From positions 806,001 to 870,000 of the forward strand of contig NZ_CP012196.1 in the NCBI RefSeq assembly GCF_001190745.1: DNA of 64,000 nucleotides. The letters are read 5' to 3'. Origin of the DNA: Campylobacter gracilis (lineage in GTDB: Bacteria; Campylobacterota; Campylobacteria; Campylobacterales; Campylobacteraceae). The notes beneath the pieces were generated by a model. The model was not told where the DNA came from and did not search any database. It worked only from the letters and a program-made list of their open reading frames with translations. Shown here piece by piece: positions 55,598-64,000 of this stretch. The position numbers and the translations under genes were made by a program. Every line of letters begins with the position of its first letter. Positions within the stretch are counted from its first letter, which is position 1.

Positions 55598-56359
55598 ATG
55601 GAGCTTGAACTTTGGCAGTTTGCGGTGCTTTTTGCGGCGGCGTTTTTCGGCGGATTTATCGACTCGATCGCGGGCGGCGGCGGGCTGATTTCGCTGCCTG
55701 CGCTGCTTGCCGTGGGTATCCCGCCGCATGTAGCGATCGCCACAAATAGATTTCAAGGCAGCTTCGGAAGCTTCACCGCCGCTTTAAATTTCATCCGCAA
55801 GGGTTACGTCGATGTGGCGGAGATCTTGCGCGGCGTGGTTTTTACGTTTATCGGCGGACTCGTCGGCGCTTATGTCCTGCTTCTAATCGATGCGAAATTC
55901 CTAAACTACCTCATTCCGATCCTGCTACTGGCGCTTTTCTTTTATATGATTTTTTCGCCAAACCTTGGCGAAGCGCCCGCCAAACCCAAGATGTCAAAAA
56001 AGAGCTTTTACGCTATTTTCGGGCTTGTTTTGGGCTTTTACGACGGATTTTTCGGCCCCGGTACGGGCTCGTTTTGGACGTTTGCGCTCGTAGGAATTTT
56101 AGGGCTTTATATGAAAAAGGCGGTCGCGCACACGAAGGTTTTAAATTTTACCTCAAACATCGTCTCTTTAGGCGTTTTTATCATCGGTGGGCAAATTTTA
56201 TGGCTCGTCGGAGCGGTGATGGCGGTCGGACAGATCGCGGGCAGCTTCGCAGGTTCAAGTCTAGTGATGCGATGCGACGTGAAATTCGTGCGCAAGATGC
56301 TTCTGTTCGTCGTTGCCGCGACGATTTTAAAGCTACTTTACGGACTGATTGCAAATTGA
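55598..56359 (+). CDS. TSUP (TauE/SafE) family permease
   Basis: 253 residues with about eight membrane segments in two similar halves. Diagnostic motifs are F-I-D-S-I-A-G-G-G-G-L-I-S-L-P-A-L-L near the start and G-F-Y-D-G-F-F-G-P-G-T-G-S-F in the middle, as in YfcA-type proteins. The family exports or imports sulfite, sulfoacetate or other organic anions; the substrate here is unknown. AAAAGGAC precedes the ATG. Confidence 0.9.
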   Translation: MELELWQFAVLFAAAFFGGFIDSIAGGGGLISLPALLAVGIPPHVAIATNRFQGSFGSFTAALNFIRKGYVDVAEILRGVVFTFIGGLVGAYVLLLIDAKFLNYLIPILLLALFFYMIFSPNLGEAPAKPKMSKKSFYAIFGLVLGFYDGFFGPGTGSFWTFALVGILGLYMKKAVAHTKVLNFTSNIVSLGVFIIGGQILWLVGAVMAVGQIAGSFAGSSLVMRCDVKFVRKMLLFVVAATILKLLYGLIAN

Positions 56360-57605
56360 TACAGACCGATTGAAGGCCGATCGCAGACCAATCTCAAGCC
56401 AAAATCATAGAATTTTATACAGGATTTCGTATAAAATTTCACGTAAAATTTTATGAGCTTTCGCTGATCTATTTCGATGACGCTGATCTTGCTGCCGCAG
56501 TAGCGCAGATCTTGTTGTAGGGTCGCGCCAGTCTCGCTTCGATGGCGCCGATTTTACCGTGGCGTTGTGCTAATCTTGTCACGACTACGCTAATTTCCCG
56601 CTGTTGTGATGTTGATTCTGTTGCCGTTGCGTCGGAGGTCTCGCTTGTCGTGAGGTCTTGATTTTATTATTTTGGTAGCGTTAATTTTGCTCCGCTACAT
56701 TGACGACTTCGTTACTGCGCTTGCTATTGCGAGGATTTTAATTGCGTTGCGCGGTGTCGCACTGATTTTTTATAACGGCGCTGTTCTTTCTGCTGCGATG
56801 GTAGTGATTTTGGCGCTGCTTTTACCGCCCCACCGCCGGTATCACTACCGTGGGCGGCTTGGTTTTGCTGTCGCGACATTGATGGTCTTGATGGTGCAAG
56901 GATTTGATTTGCTGTACAACGATGCCGATGAAGTTTCGTCCATTCGCATCGGCTAAATTTAGCCGCACTGTCTGTATCTATTTCGTCGTATCGCCATGCA
57001 TTCATTCGATATCGCCGATAGAGTCGTCGTATTGCCGAGCGCGCGGCATTATAGTGCTCGCATTGATGAAATTTAATCGGGCACCGTCGCGCACGCCCCT
57101 TTCCCGCTTACTCGCTTTTTAAAATACACGCCACCGTTAGCGAGCCGTTTTGCTCGCCCGCGCTCGTGCCGACAGTTTAACCATTTGCTGTGCAGATTCG
57201 CCGCCGTGCCCGTATCGATTAAATTTAGCCGCACTTTCACACGCTGTTTTGTTGCGCCCGTTAGCTCTTTTAAATTTGCCGTTTCGCCGCCACGGCTCGC
57301 TATTCTGCGCTAGCTTCTAGCCATATTGTCCGCTATATTTGTGCGATAAATTTAACCGCACCGCTGCGTCTGCCGTTTCATTTTGCTATCGTAGGCGAAA
57401 TTTTGCCTATCCATGCCATTTAAATTTGCCGTATCGCTACGTATCTGTTTCGCCTCGCCCGCCGAAATTTAGCAACCTCTCGCGCCAATTAAATTTCATC
57501 GTACCAGCCGCATCCACGCCCGCCCGCTCGCGAAATTCCGCCGCCTAAAACAAAGTTAAAATATTTTGCGATAAAATGGACGAAATTTTTCACAAAGGAT
57601 TTAAT
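56360..57605. repeat. 1.2-kb gene-free region with periodic degenerate repeats
   Basis: No gene is supported. From 56463 to about 56690 the word GCTRATYT and variants recur about every 21-22 bases. From 57210 to 57540, T-AAATTT-GCCG-type words recur. The frame at 56672-56956 is just this sequence. The last bases carry AAAGGA for ridA. Confidence 0.55.
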
Positions 57606-57983
57606 ATGCAGATTATTTCGACTCCTGATGCGGCGCAGGCCATCGGACCGTACTCTCAGGCGATCAAGGCGGGCGGGTTCATCTTTACCTCGGGACAGAT
57701 CGCGCTTAAGCCCGACGGCGAGTTTGTCGCGGGCGGCGTGGAGGCGCAGACGAGGCAGGTTTTGCAAAACCTCGCCGCGATCCTGAAAGAAGCGGGCGCG
57801 ACGCTGCAAGATGCCGTCAAAACGACGATTTTCCTAGCCGATATGGGTGATTTTGCCGCGGTGAACGAGATATACGCAGCGGCATTCGGCGAGCACAAGC
57901 CGGCTCGTAGCACGGTGCAGGTCGCCAAACTCCCCAAGGGGGCGCTTGTGGAGATCGAAGTAATAGCGCTGGCTAGGGCTTAG
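57606..57983 (+). CDS. ridA: RidA-family enamine/imine deaminase
   Basis: 125 residues from ATG 57606 (AAAGGA upstream), which gives the normal N-terminus M-Q-I-I-S-T-P-D-A-A-Q-A-I-G-P-Y-S-Q-A. It hydrolyses reactive 2-aminoacrylate. The Arg of the active site is in P-A-R-S-T-V-Q-V, and the C-terminal V-E-I-E-V-I-A is typical. Forms trimers in homologues. Single gene. Confidence 0.95.
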   Translation: MQIISTPDAAQAIGPYSQAIKAGGFIFTSGQIALKPDGEFVAGGVEAQTRQVLQNLAAILKEAGATLQDAVKTTIFLADMGDFAAVNEIYAAAFGEHKPARSTVQVAKLPKGALVEIEVIALARA

Positions 57984-58135
57984 CGCTAAATTTAGGTCGC
58001 TAGGGCACTGGGAGCTCGTATTTGTGGTTAAAATTTAGACGCGGGCTGCTCGAAATTTAAACGGCTTGCTTTGGTTTTGAAGCTGCGTGCTTTTAAATTT
58101 AGATTTTCAAAGCCGCGCCAAATGCCCGTGGATCT

Positions 58136-58918
58136 ATGCAAACAGCGCGTCTTGGCGCTGCTAGGGCGTTAAAATTTCTCGCTCAAAATGGGATCAAAAC
58201 GATAGAAAAACTTATTCGAAAATATAAAAATATCACGGCCTCGGGGTGCAGCGATATAGAGCCCGCATGGATCGCGTAGGCGCAGCGGCGGCTCGGTTTT
58301 GCGCTGCCTGTGAGTTACAAGCAGATGCTGCTAAGATACGCTAGCGTGAGCGCGGCGCGGATCGAGCTAAAAACGATCGCACCGCCCAAGTTTGCGGATA
58401 GTGCCGACGCCGACATCTGCTACACGTATGAGGTAAATCTCAAAAACGGGCTATTCGCCGCGGACGAGCTTGTGTTTTTGCAGCTCGAGGACGAGGAGTA
58501 TTATTTTAAAATTTCGCCCGCAAGCGACATAGCGGACGGCTTGCCAAACACGGCGCGCGGCAAGACGGCGGAGAGCATGAGCGGCGAAGCTGCGGGCGCG
58601 ACGGCGCGTGATACAGTGGTAGCGACGGTAGCCAACGGTGCGGAAAATAGGGCATCTGGCGACGAAGCGCGCGCGGAGAGATCGCCGGATGTGGCGCGCA
58701 ATATTAATGCAGAAGCACCAGATGAAACGACGTGTAAAACAGCGGGCGCAACAACAAGCGAAGCGGCGGACGAGGCGGCAAGCGGAGCGACGAAAGAGAT
58801 AGCGAGCGAGCGGGCAGGCGCCGCGCCGTGCGAATACAAAGTCTATGTGCGCGACTACGCGGAGGGCGAGGATAGGCTTTTCGCGGACGATTTTTACGGG
58901 TTTTTGGAAAAATTTTAA
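58136..58918 (+). pseudogene. SUKH (SMI1/KNR4) protein gene interrupted by an in-frame TAG
   Basis: From ATG 58136 the frame reads I-E-K-L-I-R-K-Y to P-A-W-I-A, meets TAG at 58277-58279 (codon 48), and continues without change of frame as A-Q-R-R-L-G-F-A-L-P-V-S-Y-K-Q-M-L to 58918. This is the start of a SUKH domain (helix, then L-P-x-x-Y-K), so the TAG lies in the first helix, probably a mutated GAG or CAG. The domain end Y-K-V-Y-V-R-D-Y..A-D-D-F-Y-G-F-L-E-K-F is intact, preceded by about 95 Ala/Thr/Glu-rich residues. A downstream GTG at 58310 could start a truncated product. It resembles an immunity gene now decayed. Confidence 0.65.
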
Positions 58919-58950
58919 GACGAAATTTAACGCAAAATTAGGAGTGATAA

Positions 58951-59967
58951 ATAGGACTGTTTGATATTTTTAAAAAGCAAAAATTTGACATCGATGTGCG
59001 TCCGGACGGCATTTTCATCGGCGGCGTAAATTGCGAATTTGATCTGGCTAAGCTTAACGAAGCTTTGGGGCAGCCGCGCGTGATCGATGACGGAGAGGGC
59101 AAAAGCCGCTATTTTTGGGATGAGGCGGGGATTTTCGCCTTCGTGCGCGCAGGCGAGCTAGCAGAGCCGAAGCTTACCGAGATGATTTTGATGCTTGAGG
59201 TCGCAAAGGGCGTGCAGCACGAGGTTCCGCACAAGCTATACGGCGGCGCGTTCACGCTAGAGGGCAGACCGCCGCTTGAGGCCGTGCCGGAGCAGGAGCT
59301 GCGCGGCGCATATATATTTTTGGAGCTTAGCCTGGGCAAATTCGAAGTCTCACTAGCTCTAGCCGAGGCCGTGCAGGAGCGCATAGGCGCGATGGACTTT
59401 GCCGAGCGCTTCGCTAAGCGCGACACCGACGAGATTGCAGACATCGTGCGAGCTGCGAAAATGCCGATAGGGCGCGTCTGCATCAATCAAAAAGAGAAAA
59501 AGGTAAAACGAAAGCCGAGCGATAAATTTAAGCTTCCGCGCGCGGCCGGCGAGACACTAGCGTTTAAAAATTTAAATTTCAAAGTCGCCGTGATGAACGA
59601 ACTGATGTACGAAAAAGCCCTACTGGAGCCCAAATTTGACGTGTTTGAGTACTGCGAGGAGCGCGGCATCGATCCGTATGCGGATTTTGGCGCCCTGCCG
59701 CAAGCCAAAAAGTGGTTTAAGGACTATCCGGTCCCCGCAAATCTGGCGGAGCAGGTTAGCGAGCTCTATCTTGACGGCGGAAACGAAATTTATCTGCAAA
59801 TCGCGCCTGATTGGGACGGCGAGGATGAGCTTTTCGATATCAAAAACATTGACGCCGCCGAGCTTGCGCAATTCAAAAACCTTAAGAAAATCGAAACGAC
59901 CGGCATCGACATATCTAAAAAGGCGCGAAAAGCCTGCGCAGATGCGGGGATCACGGTAGTTGATTGA
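58951..59967 (+). CDS. Possible DUF6892/DUF7738-type protein, immunity-associated
   Basis: 338 residues if translation starts at ATA 58951, which follows AGGAG by 6 bases and gives G-L-F-D-I-F-K-K; otherwise GTG at 58996 gives 323 residues but lacks a site. Two domains can be seen: an N-terminal one with F-F-W-D-E-A-G-I-like text (R-Y-F-W-D-E-A-G-I-F-A-F), and a C-terminal one with F-K-V-A-V-M-N-E-L-M-Y-E-K and L-Y-L-D-G-G-N-E-I-Y-L-Q-I-A-P-D-W-D-G-E-D-E. I recall this pattern from DUF6892/DUF7738 proteins, but not securely. It lies next to the broken SUKH gene and may belong to the same immunity cassette. Confidence 0.6.
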   Translation: MGLFDIFKKQKFDIDVRPDGIFIGGVNCEFDLAKLNEALGQPRVIDDGEGKSRYFWDEAGIFAFVRAGELAEPKLTEMILMLEVAKGVQHEVPHKLYGGAFTLEGRPPLEAVPEQELRGAYIFLELSLGKFEVSLALAEAVQERIGAMDFAERFAKRDTDEIADIVRAAKMPIGRVCINQKEKKVKRKPSDKFKLPRAAGETLAFKNLNFKVAVMNELMYEKALLEPKFDVFEYCEERGIDPYADFGALPQAKKWFKDYPVPANLAEQVSELYLDGGNEIYLQIAPDWDGEDELFDIKNIDAAELAQFKNLKKIETTGIDISKKARKACADAGITVVD

Positions 59968-60930
59968 GCGCGGAAGTGGACTTTGAGCCATACAGCGCGC
60001 GGTTTTAAAAAAGCCGAAATAGGCTTTTAAACGCTTTATAAATGCGCATTCCAGCGGGCATTCGGATGCGTTTTAAAAAGCTGAAGTAGGCTTTTAAACT
60101 GCGGTCGCGCTCTTAAAAGGTTGTAATTGTTACTATTAGACGACATAGTTTTATTTGAGAAAGAACTAGCGTCGCGCTCTTAAAAGGTTGTAATTGTTAC
60201 CGCGCCGCAGAAAATTCCACGCAAAATTCTACTTATAGCGAGCGCTATGAATGAGCTTTTAAAGGCGGTAGGTAAGGCTTTGGCGCTTAATTTGGCGCGC
60301 GTTAAAAGCTTTTAGGAGCTCGTTTGCAGCATAAGAGCTGCGTCGCTGAATGCGCGAGATGAAGTGTCACGCGAGTAAATAATTTTCTTTTTGGCTTTTA
60401 TAGAAAATTCGCTGCGAGCAAGAGAGTTAAATTTACCGCTTTTAAATTTTAAAATTTACAAAGAGCGTAGCGCGCGGCTTTGAATGTGCGATTAAATTTA
60501 GATTTCATATAGATTAAATTCTAAGCGCGGTTAAATTTGCGTTTTTAATTTTGCTTGCAGCCTGTGTCGCACTGCAAAACAGAGTGCGAGAACAGATTGT
60601 GTTTGCGCGCGCGGCGCGGATTAAATTAAAATTTCGGCTTTGAAATTTAACCTAAATTTACGGCTCGCACTTAAGAAGTGGTTTTGCGCGCTAATCGCGC
60701 TAATACCGAAAGCCTAAAAGATCTTTTACATGCTCAAGCAAAAAAGTATTTTGTAGGCTGGCTCGCAAGAAAGCGTTTTTTATAAGCTGATTGATGGGCT
60801 AGAAAGTGCCTTGAAAGCTAGCGTTAGCGGGTTTATAAAATTTTTGAGAACTCGTACCGGAGGGCGTATTAAAGCTAACGAGACGCGGCGCTGCTTTGCT
60901 GATCTTATAGCGCCGCTTAGAGGCTAAATT
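59968..60930. other. Gene-free region with repeat elements
   Basis: About 960 bases. It holds a pair of imperfect repeats with CTTTTAAA cores (near 60002-60033 and 60070-60100), the exact 30-base repeat pair described next, a perfect palindrome AAAAGATCTTTT near 60718, and AAATTT-rich pieces. No gene is supported. Confidence 0.5.
60104..60200. CRISPR. CRISPR-like repeat-spacer-repeat (orphan, candidate)
   Basis: An exact 30-base repeat occurs at 60104-60133 and 60171-60200, separated by a unique 37-base segment (60134-60170). Bases flanking the repeats differ at once on both sides. Sizes fit a CRISPR unit, and the repeat end GTAATTGTTAC contains a small inverted pair (GTAA/TTAC). There are only two copies and no cas gene in the window, and nearby sequence has other CTTTTAAA repeats, so this may be an unrelated duplication. 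Confidence 0.3.
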
Positions 60931-61617
60931 TCATAGCCGCATAAAGCTGTCGTCGTAGCTGCCTTCTAGCTTGCGGCGCATGTCCTCGCGCCATTTTGGC
61001 GTAAGCGTCGTAAGCAGGTTAAATTTTGCTAACAGCCCTTTATCGATACGCTCGCCGTAAAATAGACGGTTGAGCTCCATTATACTCATCGTAGCGGGAT
61101 CGCGCTCTACGACGTAGATCTCGTCGCCCGCGCGGCACGAGCCCGCCTCCAGCACGCGGTAGTACCAGCCGGTAAGTCCGCTACGAGCGATTTCCGCCGT
61201 CATCTTCGCATTGCCCCAGCGCATCGAGAGCTTGTAGCAGGGCTTGCGCGGCTGGCTTACTTGCAGTACCAGCGAGCCTATGCGGTGCACATCGCCGATG
61301 CATACGTTTTGCTCGTGTAGTCCGCTGATCGTGAGGTTTTCGCCCATTGCGCCGTAGGCTAGGTTTTTAAGCCCCAAAAACCTCTCCCACGCGGCGTAAT
61401 TTTGCAGCGAGTTGGCAAAAATCGCCTTTTCCTCACCGCCGTGATGCAGCGTATCGGCTACCGCATCGCCCTCGAATCCAAGCTCATTCGCGCGCACTTC
61501 GTCCGCTCTAGCTTGCTTGAATATCGCCGTCTCCCAGCGCTTTTTTAGAGGCTGCGTAGCGTGCTCGTCGCCGTAAGCGTGCGGTTGCCCGGTCAGTAAT
61601 GCCTTTAAAACGGGCAT
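60931..61617 (-). CDS. MOSC-domain protein (YiiM-like)
   Basis: 228 residues from ATG 61617; the open frame runs to 61671 but GAGCAAAAAATG context and the start P-V-L-K-A-L-L-T-G-Q-P fit the family. The molybdenum-cofactor sulfurase C-terminal fold is shown by E-L-G-F-E-G-D-A-V-A-D, H-H-G-G-E-E-K-A-I-F-A and the conserved Cys in Q-P-R-K-P-C-Y-K-L. The last 50 residues form the 3-alpha domain of YiiM. YiiM reduces N-hydroxylated bases with molybdenum cofactor; no electron partner is seen here. Confidence 0.9.
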   Translation of the reverse strand: MPVLKALLTGQPHAYGDEHATQPLKKRWETAIFKQARADEVRANELGFEGDAVADTLHHGGEEKAIFANSLQNYAAWERFLGLKNLAYGAMGENLTISGLHEQNVCIGDVHRIGSLVLQVSQPRKPCYKLSMRWGNAKMTAEIARSGLTGWYYRVLEAGSCRAGDEIYVVERDPATMSIMELNRLFYGERIDKGLLAKFNLLTTLTPKWREDMRRKLEGSYDDSFMRL

Positions 61618-61763
61618 TTTTTGCTCCTTAAAATTTGCATCCGTTCTCCTTAGATCATAAAATTTAGGCAAGGATTTTAGCGCGAAAAGAATTTTAAAAT
61701 TCTAAATTTTAAGATGATTGCGCGCTAAAATCCAAGTACAGGTTTGAAATTTAGCGCGCGGCG

Positions 61764-63176
61764 TTATTTGTAGTCGTTCGCGTCGTAACTTTTGCCGTCG
61801 TTAAAGTCGCTCAAAAGCCGCACGACGACGGGGCTAAGTAGGATGATCGCGATTAAGTTTGGGATCACCATCAGTCCGTTAAACATATCCGCTAGCCCCC
61901 AGACTAGGTCGATCTTTTGCACGCTTCCTATGAATACGAATGCGACGACTAAAATTTGCAAGAGCTTGACGAATTTTGCGCCCAGGAGGTATCGCACGTT
62001 GATTTCGGCGAAGTAATACCAGCCCAAAATCGTGGTAAATGCGAAGAAAAACAGGCAGATCGCCACGAAGCCGTAGCCGCCGCTGCGACCCAAAATCTGC
62101 GATGCGAAGGCTTCCTGCACCAGCGAGATGCCCGAAAATACCGCCTTGCCGTTTTCGAAGGTGACTACGTCGGTACTGAGTACGACAAAAACGGTGATAT
62201 TAAGCACGATGAAGGTATCGACGAAAACGCCCATTATGCCGAGCACGGCTTGATCTACGGGGTGTTTGACGTTCGCTGCGGCGTGTGCGTGCGGCGTCGA
62301 GCCCATACCCGCTTCGTTTGAAAAGAGCCCGCGCGCGATGCCGTATCTCATCGCAGTAGCGATCGTAGCGCCCGTAGCGCCGCCCCAAGCAGCCGATGGA
62401 TCAAATGCGGCTTTGAATATCAGCGCGATGACGGATGGAATTTTATCGAAATTTGAGCCGATGATGACGAGACCTACCAGCACGTAGCAGATCGCCATTA
62501 GTGGCACGACCTTTTCTGCTACGCGTGCGATCGCTTTGACACCGCCGAAAAAGATGACGCAGCAGATGAGCGCCAATGCTGCGCCGCTCACCCACTTCGG
62601 GATTCCAAATGCGCTGCTAAAGCCGTCTGAGATGGAGTTTGCCTGCACCATATTACCCATGAAGCCCAAAGCAAAGATGATGGCTAGCGCAAAAAACGCC
62701 GCTAAAGGCTTGGCTAGGGGGTTTTTAAGTCCGCGACTGATGTAAAACGCGGGCCCTCCGATCATATGTCCGCTGTCGTCCTTGGTGCGGTAAATTTGCG
62801 CGAGGCAGATCTCGGCAAAATTCGTCGCCATGCCTAAAAACGCCGCGCACCACATCCAAAATATCGCGCCCGGCCCGCCCATCACTAACGCAGTGCTGGC
62901 GCCTACCAGGTTGCCCGTGCCGACTTGCGCCGCGATCGCCGTGGCGACGGCTTGGAACGAGCTCATGCCGCTTTTACCCGCAGCCTCGCCGTGCAGGGAG
63001 AAGTTGCCGAAAAGCTTGCGCGCACCCATTCTAAATTTAAAAATTTGCACTAAATGCAAGCGTGCCGTAAAATACGCGCCGGTGCCGCAAAGTAGGGCGA
63101 TCAGAAAATACGGACCCCACAAAAAGGAGTTGATCGCGTCAATTGTGGCAGTGAGTTTGTCGAGAAAATTTTGCAT
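61764..63176 (-). CDS. Sodium:alanine/glycine symporter (AGCS family)
   Basis: 470 residues with about eleven membrane segments. AGCS motifs are clear: A-A-Q-V-G-T-G-N-L-V-G-A-S-T-A, G-A-I-F-W-M-W, G-L-F-S-N-E-A-G-M-G-S-T-P-H and L-G-W-Y-Y-F-A-E. It imports alanine or glycine with Na+ across the inner membrane. It starts with M-Q-N-F-L-D-K-L. No associated regulator. Confidence 0.93.
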   Translation of the reverse strand: MQNFLDKLTATIDAINSFLWGPYFLIALLCGTGAYFTARLHLVQIFKFRMGARKLFGNFSLHGEAAGKSGMSSFQAVATAIAAQVGTGNLVGASTALVMGGPGAIFWMWCAAFLGMATNFAEICLAQIYRTKDDSGHMIGGPAFYISRGLKNPLAKPLAAFFALAIIFALGFMGNMVQANSISDGFSSAFGIPKWVSGAALALICCVIFFGGVKAIARVAEKVVPLMAICYVLVGLVIIGSNFDKIPSVIALIFKAAFDPSAAWGGATGATIATAMRYGIARGLFSNEAGMGSTPHAHAAANVKHPVDQAVLGIMGVFVDTFIVLNITVFVVLSTDVVTFENGKAVFSGISLVQEAFASQILGRSGGYGFVAICLFFFAFTTILGWYYFAEINVRYLLGAKFVKLLQILVVAFVFIGSVQKIDLVWGLADMFNGLMVIPNLIAIILLSPVVVRLLSDFNDGKSYDANDYK

Positions 63177-63402
63177 GATCTTTTCCGTGAATTTAAGATG
63201 CGAAAATATATTTTAAAAACTCTTAAATTCCTATAAATCGAGAGAAATTTAAGCGAAATTTTAAAGCGTTTTTATAATTTTACTCAGCATTAAGCAAAGC
63301 GGTATGTGCCGTTTGCTCTGCATGCCAGCTTGCCAGATAAGCAGCTTAGAATTCCCGCCTTAGCTGTCGAAATTTGCAAAGCAATCAACTGAAATTTTAG
63401 GC
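63177..63402. other. Short intergenic stretch
   Basis: About 225 bases with AAATTT/GAATTC words; no gene seen. Confidence 0.4.
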
Positions 63403-64000
63403 CTATTCATCACCGCCGATTTTGAAAACGAACATCTTGCATGCGTTGCAAAAGGCGGGTATCAGACTAAAGAGGCGCGCTTTAAGGCTCCAGTGCTCGC
63501 GATACATTTTCATCATCGCGGCTTCTTTTATAAAGCGGATACGCTCAGGCTCCCAGCTCTGCACCTCTGCGCCGCCACTGATACCCATTTTAAAGGGCGC
63601 GTTTTGCATATGTCGCATCGCATCGTGGCGCTTGGAGTCGAATTTTCTTATCGAAAACTCGCTCATAAAATCACTCAGCACGTAGCCGCTAAATTTTTGC
63701 GAAAGCGCGATAAAAAATTTCTTAAATTCCTCCTTTTCAAAATACATACTCACGCCCTCTAAGATGAAGATGTAGCCCATGCTGCCGTGCTTTGCGACTA
63801 GCTCGTCCATCCACGAGGGATCTAGCATCGAGTAGGACAGGCTGAAGTTATTCTTTGCTTTGGGCAACAGCTCGTCGCGCACGGAGATGACGTCGGGCAG
63901 GTCGAGGTCGTAAAATAGGGCGTTTGGTAGGGCCTTTTGCAATCTAAGCGGGCGAGTGTCGAGTCCCGCACCGAGCTACACGATGATAGGGCGATCAAGC
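63403..64000 (-). pseudogene. SAM-dependent methyltransferase (leucine carboxyl methyltransferase-like), TAG-interrupted and cut by window end
   Basis: On the minus strand the frame from the window edge reads D-R-P-I-I-V, then TAG (63976-63978), then L-G-A-G-L-D-T-R-P-L-R-L and on through Y-D-L-D-L-P-D-V, F-I-L-E-G-V-S-M-Y-F and F-V-F-K-I-G-G-D-E to the stop at 63403. G-A-G-L-D-T-R is the SAM-binding motif of the LCMT/PPM2 family, and the Leu-Gly before it is conserved, so the TAG stands where V-E-L-G would be expected. Start codons further upstream are off the window. Possibly a nonsense mutation; TTG at 63942 could start a truncated but SAM-site-deficient product. Confidence 0.6.

Noticed and set aside
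56672-56956. 94-codon hydrophobic open frame
   Set aside because: It is made of the periodic degenerate repeats of this spacer, has no start signal and no family resemblance.
63976-63978. Possibility that TAG is recoded to an amino acid in this genome
   Set aside because: mnmG, the acidic-protein gene, argS and dprA all end in TAG directly followed by non-coding sequence or the next gene, so TAG is a normal stop; the two in-frame TAGs are isolated.

Overview
The window reads as a chromosomal segment of a Campylobacter (Campylobacterota). The evidence is conserved epsilonproteobacterial gene order (rpsB-tsf-ABC-acidic protein-gmk-tatA-argS; ilvC-polysaccharide deacetylase-dprA-ruvX; glcD-plasminogen-binding-like protein diverging from an M23 peptidase), Hcp-type Sel1 proteins, a small cytochrome c553 and AT-rich TATAAT-type promoters. 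GC content looks higher than in C. jejuni. fliR, which sits between the ABC gene and the acidic-protein gene in C. jejuni as I remember it, is cleanly absent. Together these fit a non-flagellated species such as C. gracilis, but the species is an inference.

Layout: 1-6 kb holds the end of an autotransporter, a frame-broken membrane protein, tRNA-Glu(CTC), a lipoprotein, bioB and mnmG. 6.3-12.2 kb is a respiratory cassette: porin, Tat-exported flavin reductase and multiheme NapC/NrfH-type cytochrome, divergent from a two-component system. 12.9-18 kb holds a peptide-exporter-like ABC protein, cytochrome c553, ribE, a PgeF/YfiH protein and iadA. 18.2-25.6 kb is the rpsB-to-argS translation/Tat block. 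25.7-33.7 kb is accessory: two Hcp/Sel1 proteins, DUF3137, a possible DUF4299, SUKH and DUF1963 proteins, resembling an immunity-gene island without a toxin. 34.3-42 kb holds proC, ilvC, a polysaccharide deacetylase, dprA, ruvX, an EthD protein and a third Hcp protein. 42.6-55.1 kb is a dense housekeeping run: glcD, M23 peptidase, mgtE, NUDIX, a hydrolase, a UPF0126 channel, argD, midA, rsmD and a TIGR02757 protein. 55.6-64 kb holds a TSUP permease, ridA, a decayed SUKH gene beside a second immunity-like gene, a small CRISPR-like repeat pair, a MOSC protein, an AGCS symporter and a methyltransferase interrupted by a TAG.

The most striking signal is a family of arrays of the hexamer RAATTY (AAATTT, AAATTC, GAATTT, GAATTC). 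They fill many intergenic regions and also sit in frame inside conserved genes, where they create Asn-Phe/Asn-Ser low-complexity insertions. In proC the unit is exactly 21 nt (a heptapeptide), in ribE exactly 30 nt (a decapeptide), and in rsmD the insertion is about 290 residues. RAATTY is the sequence methylated by the C. jejuni orphan methyltransferase CtsM, which marks DNA for uptake in natural transformation. I infer that these arrays may be expanded uptake-signal arrays, with slippage-type repeat growth as the main alternative.
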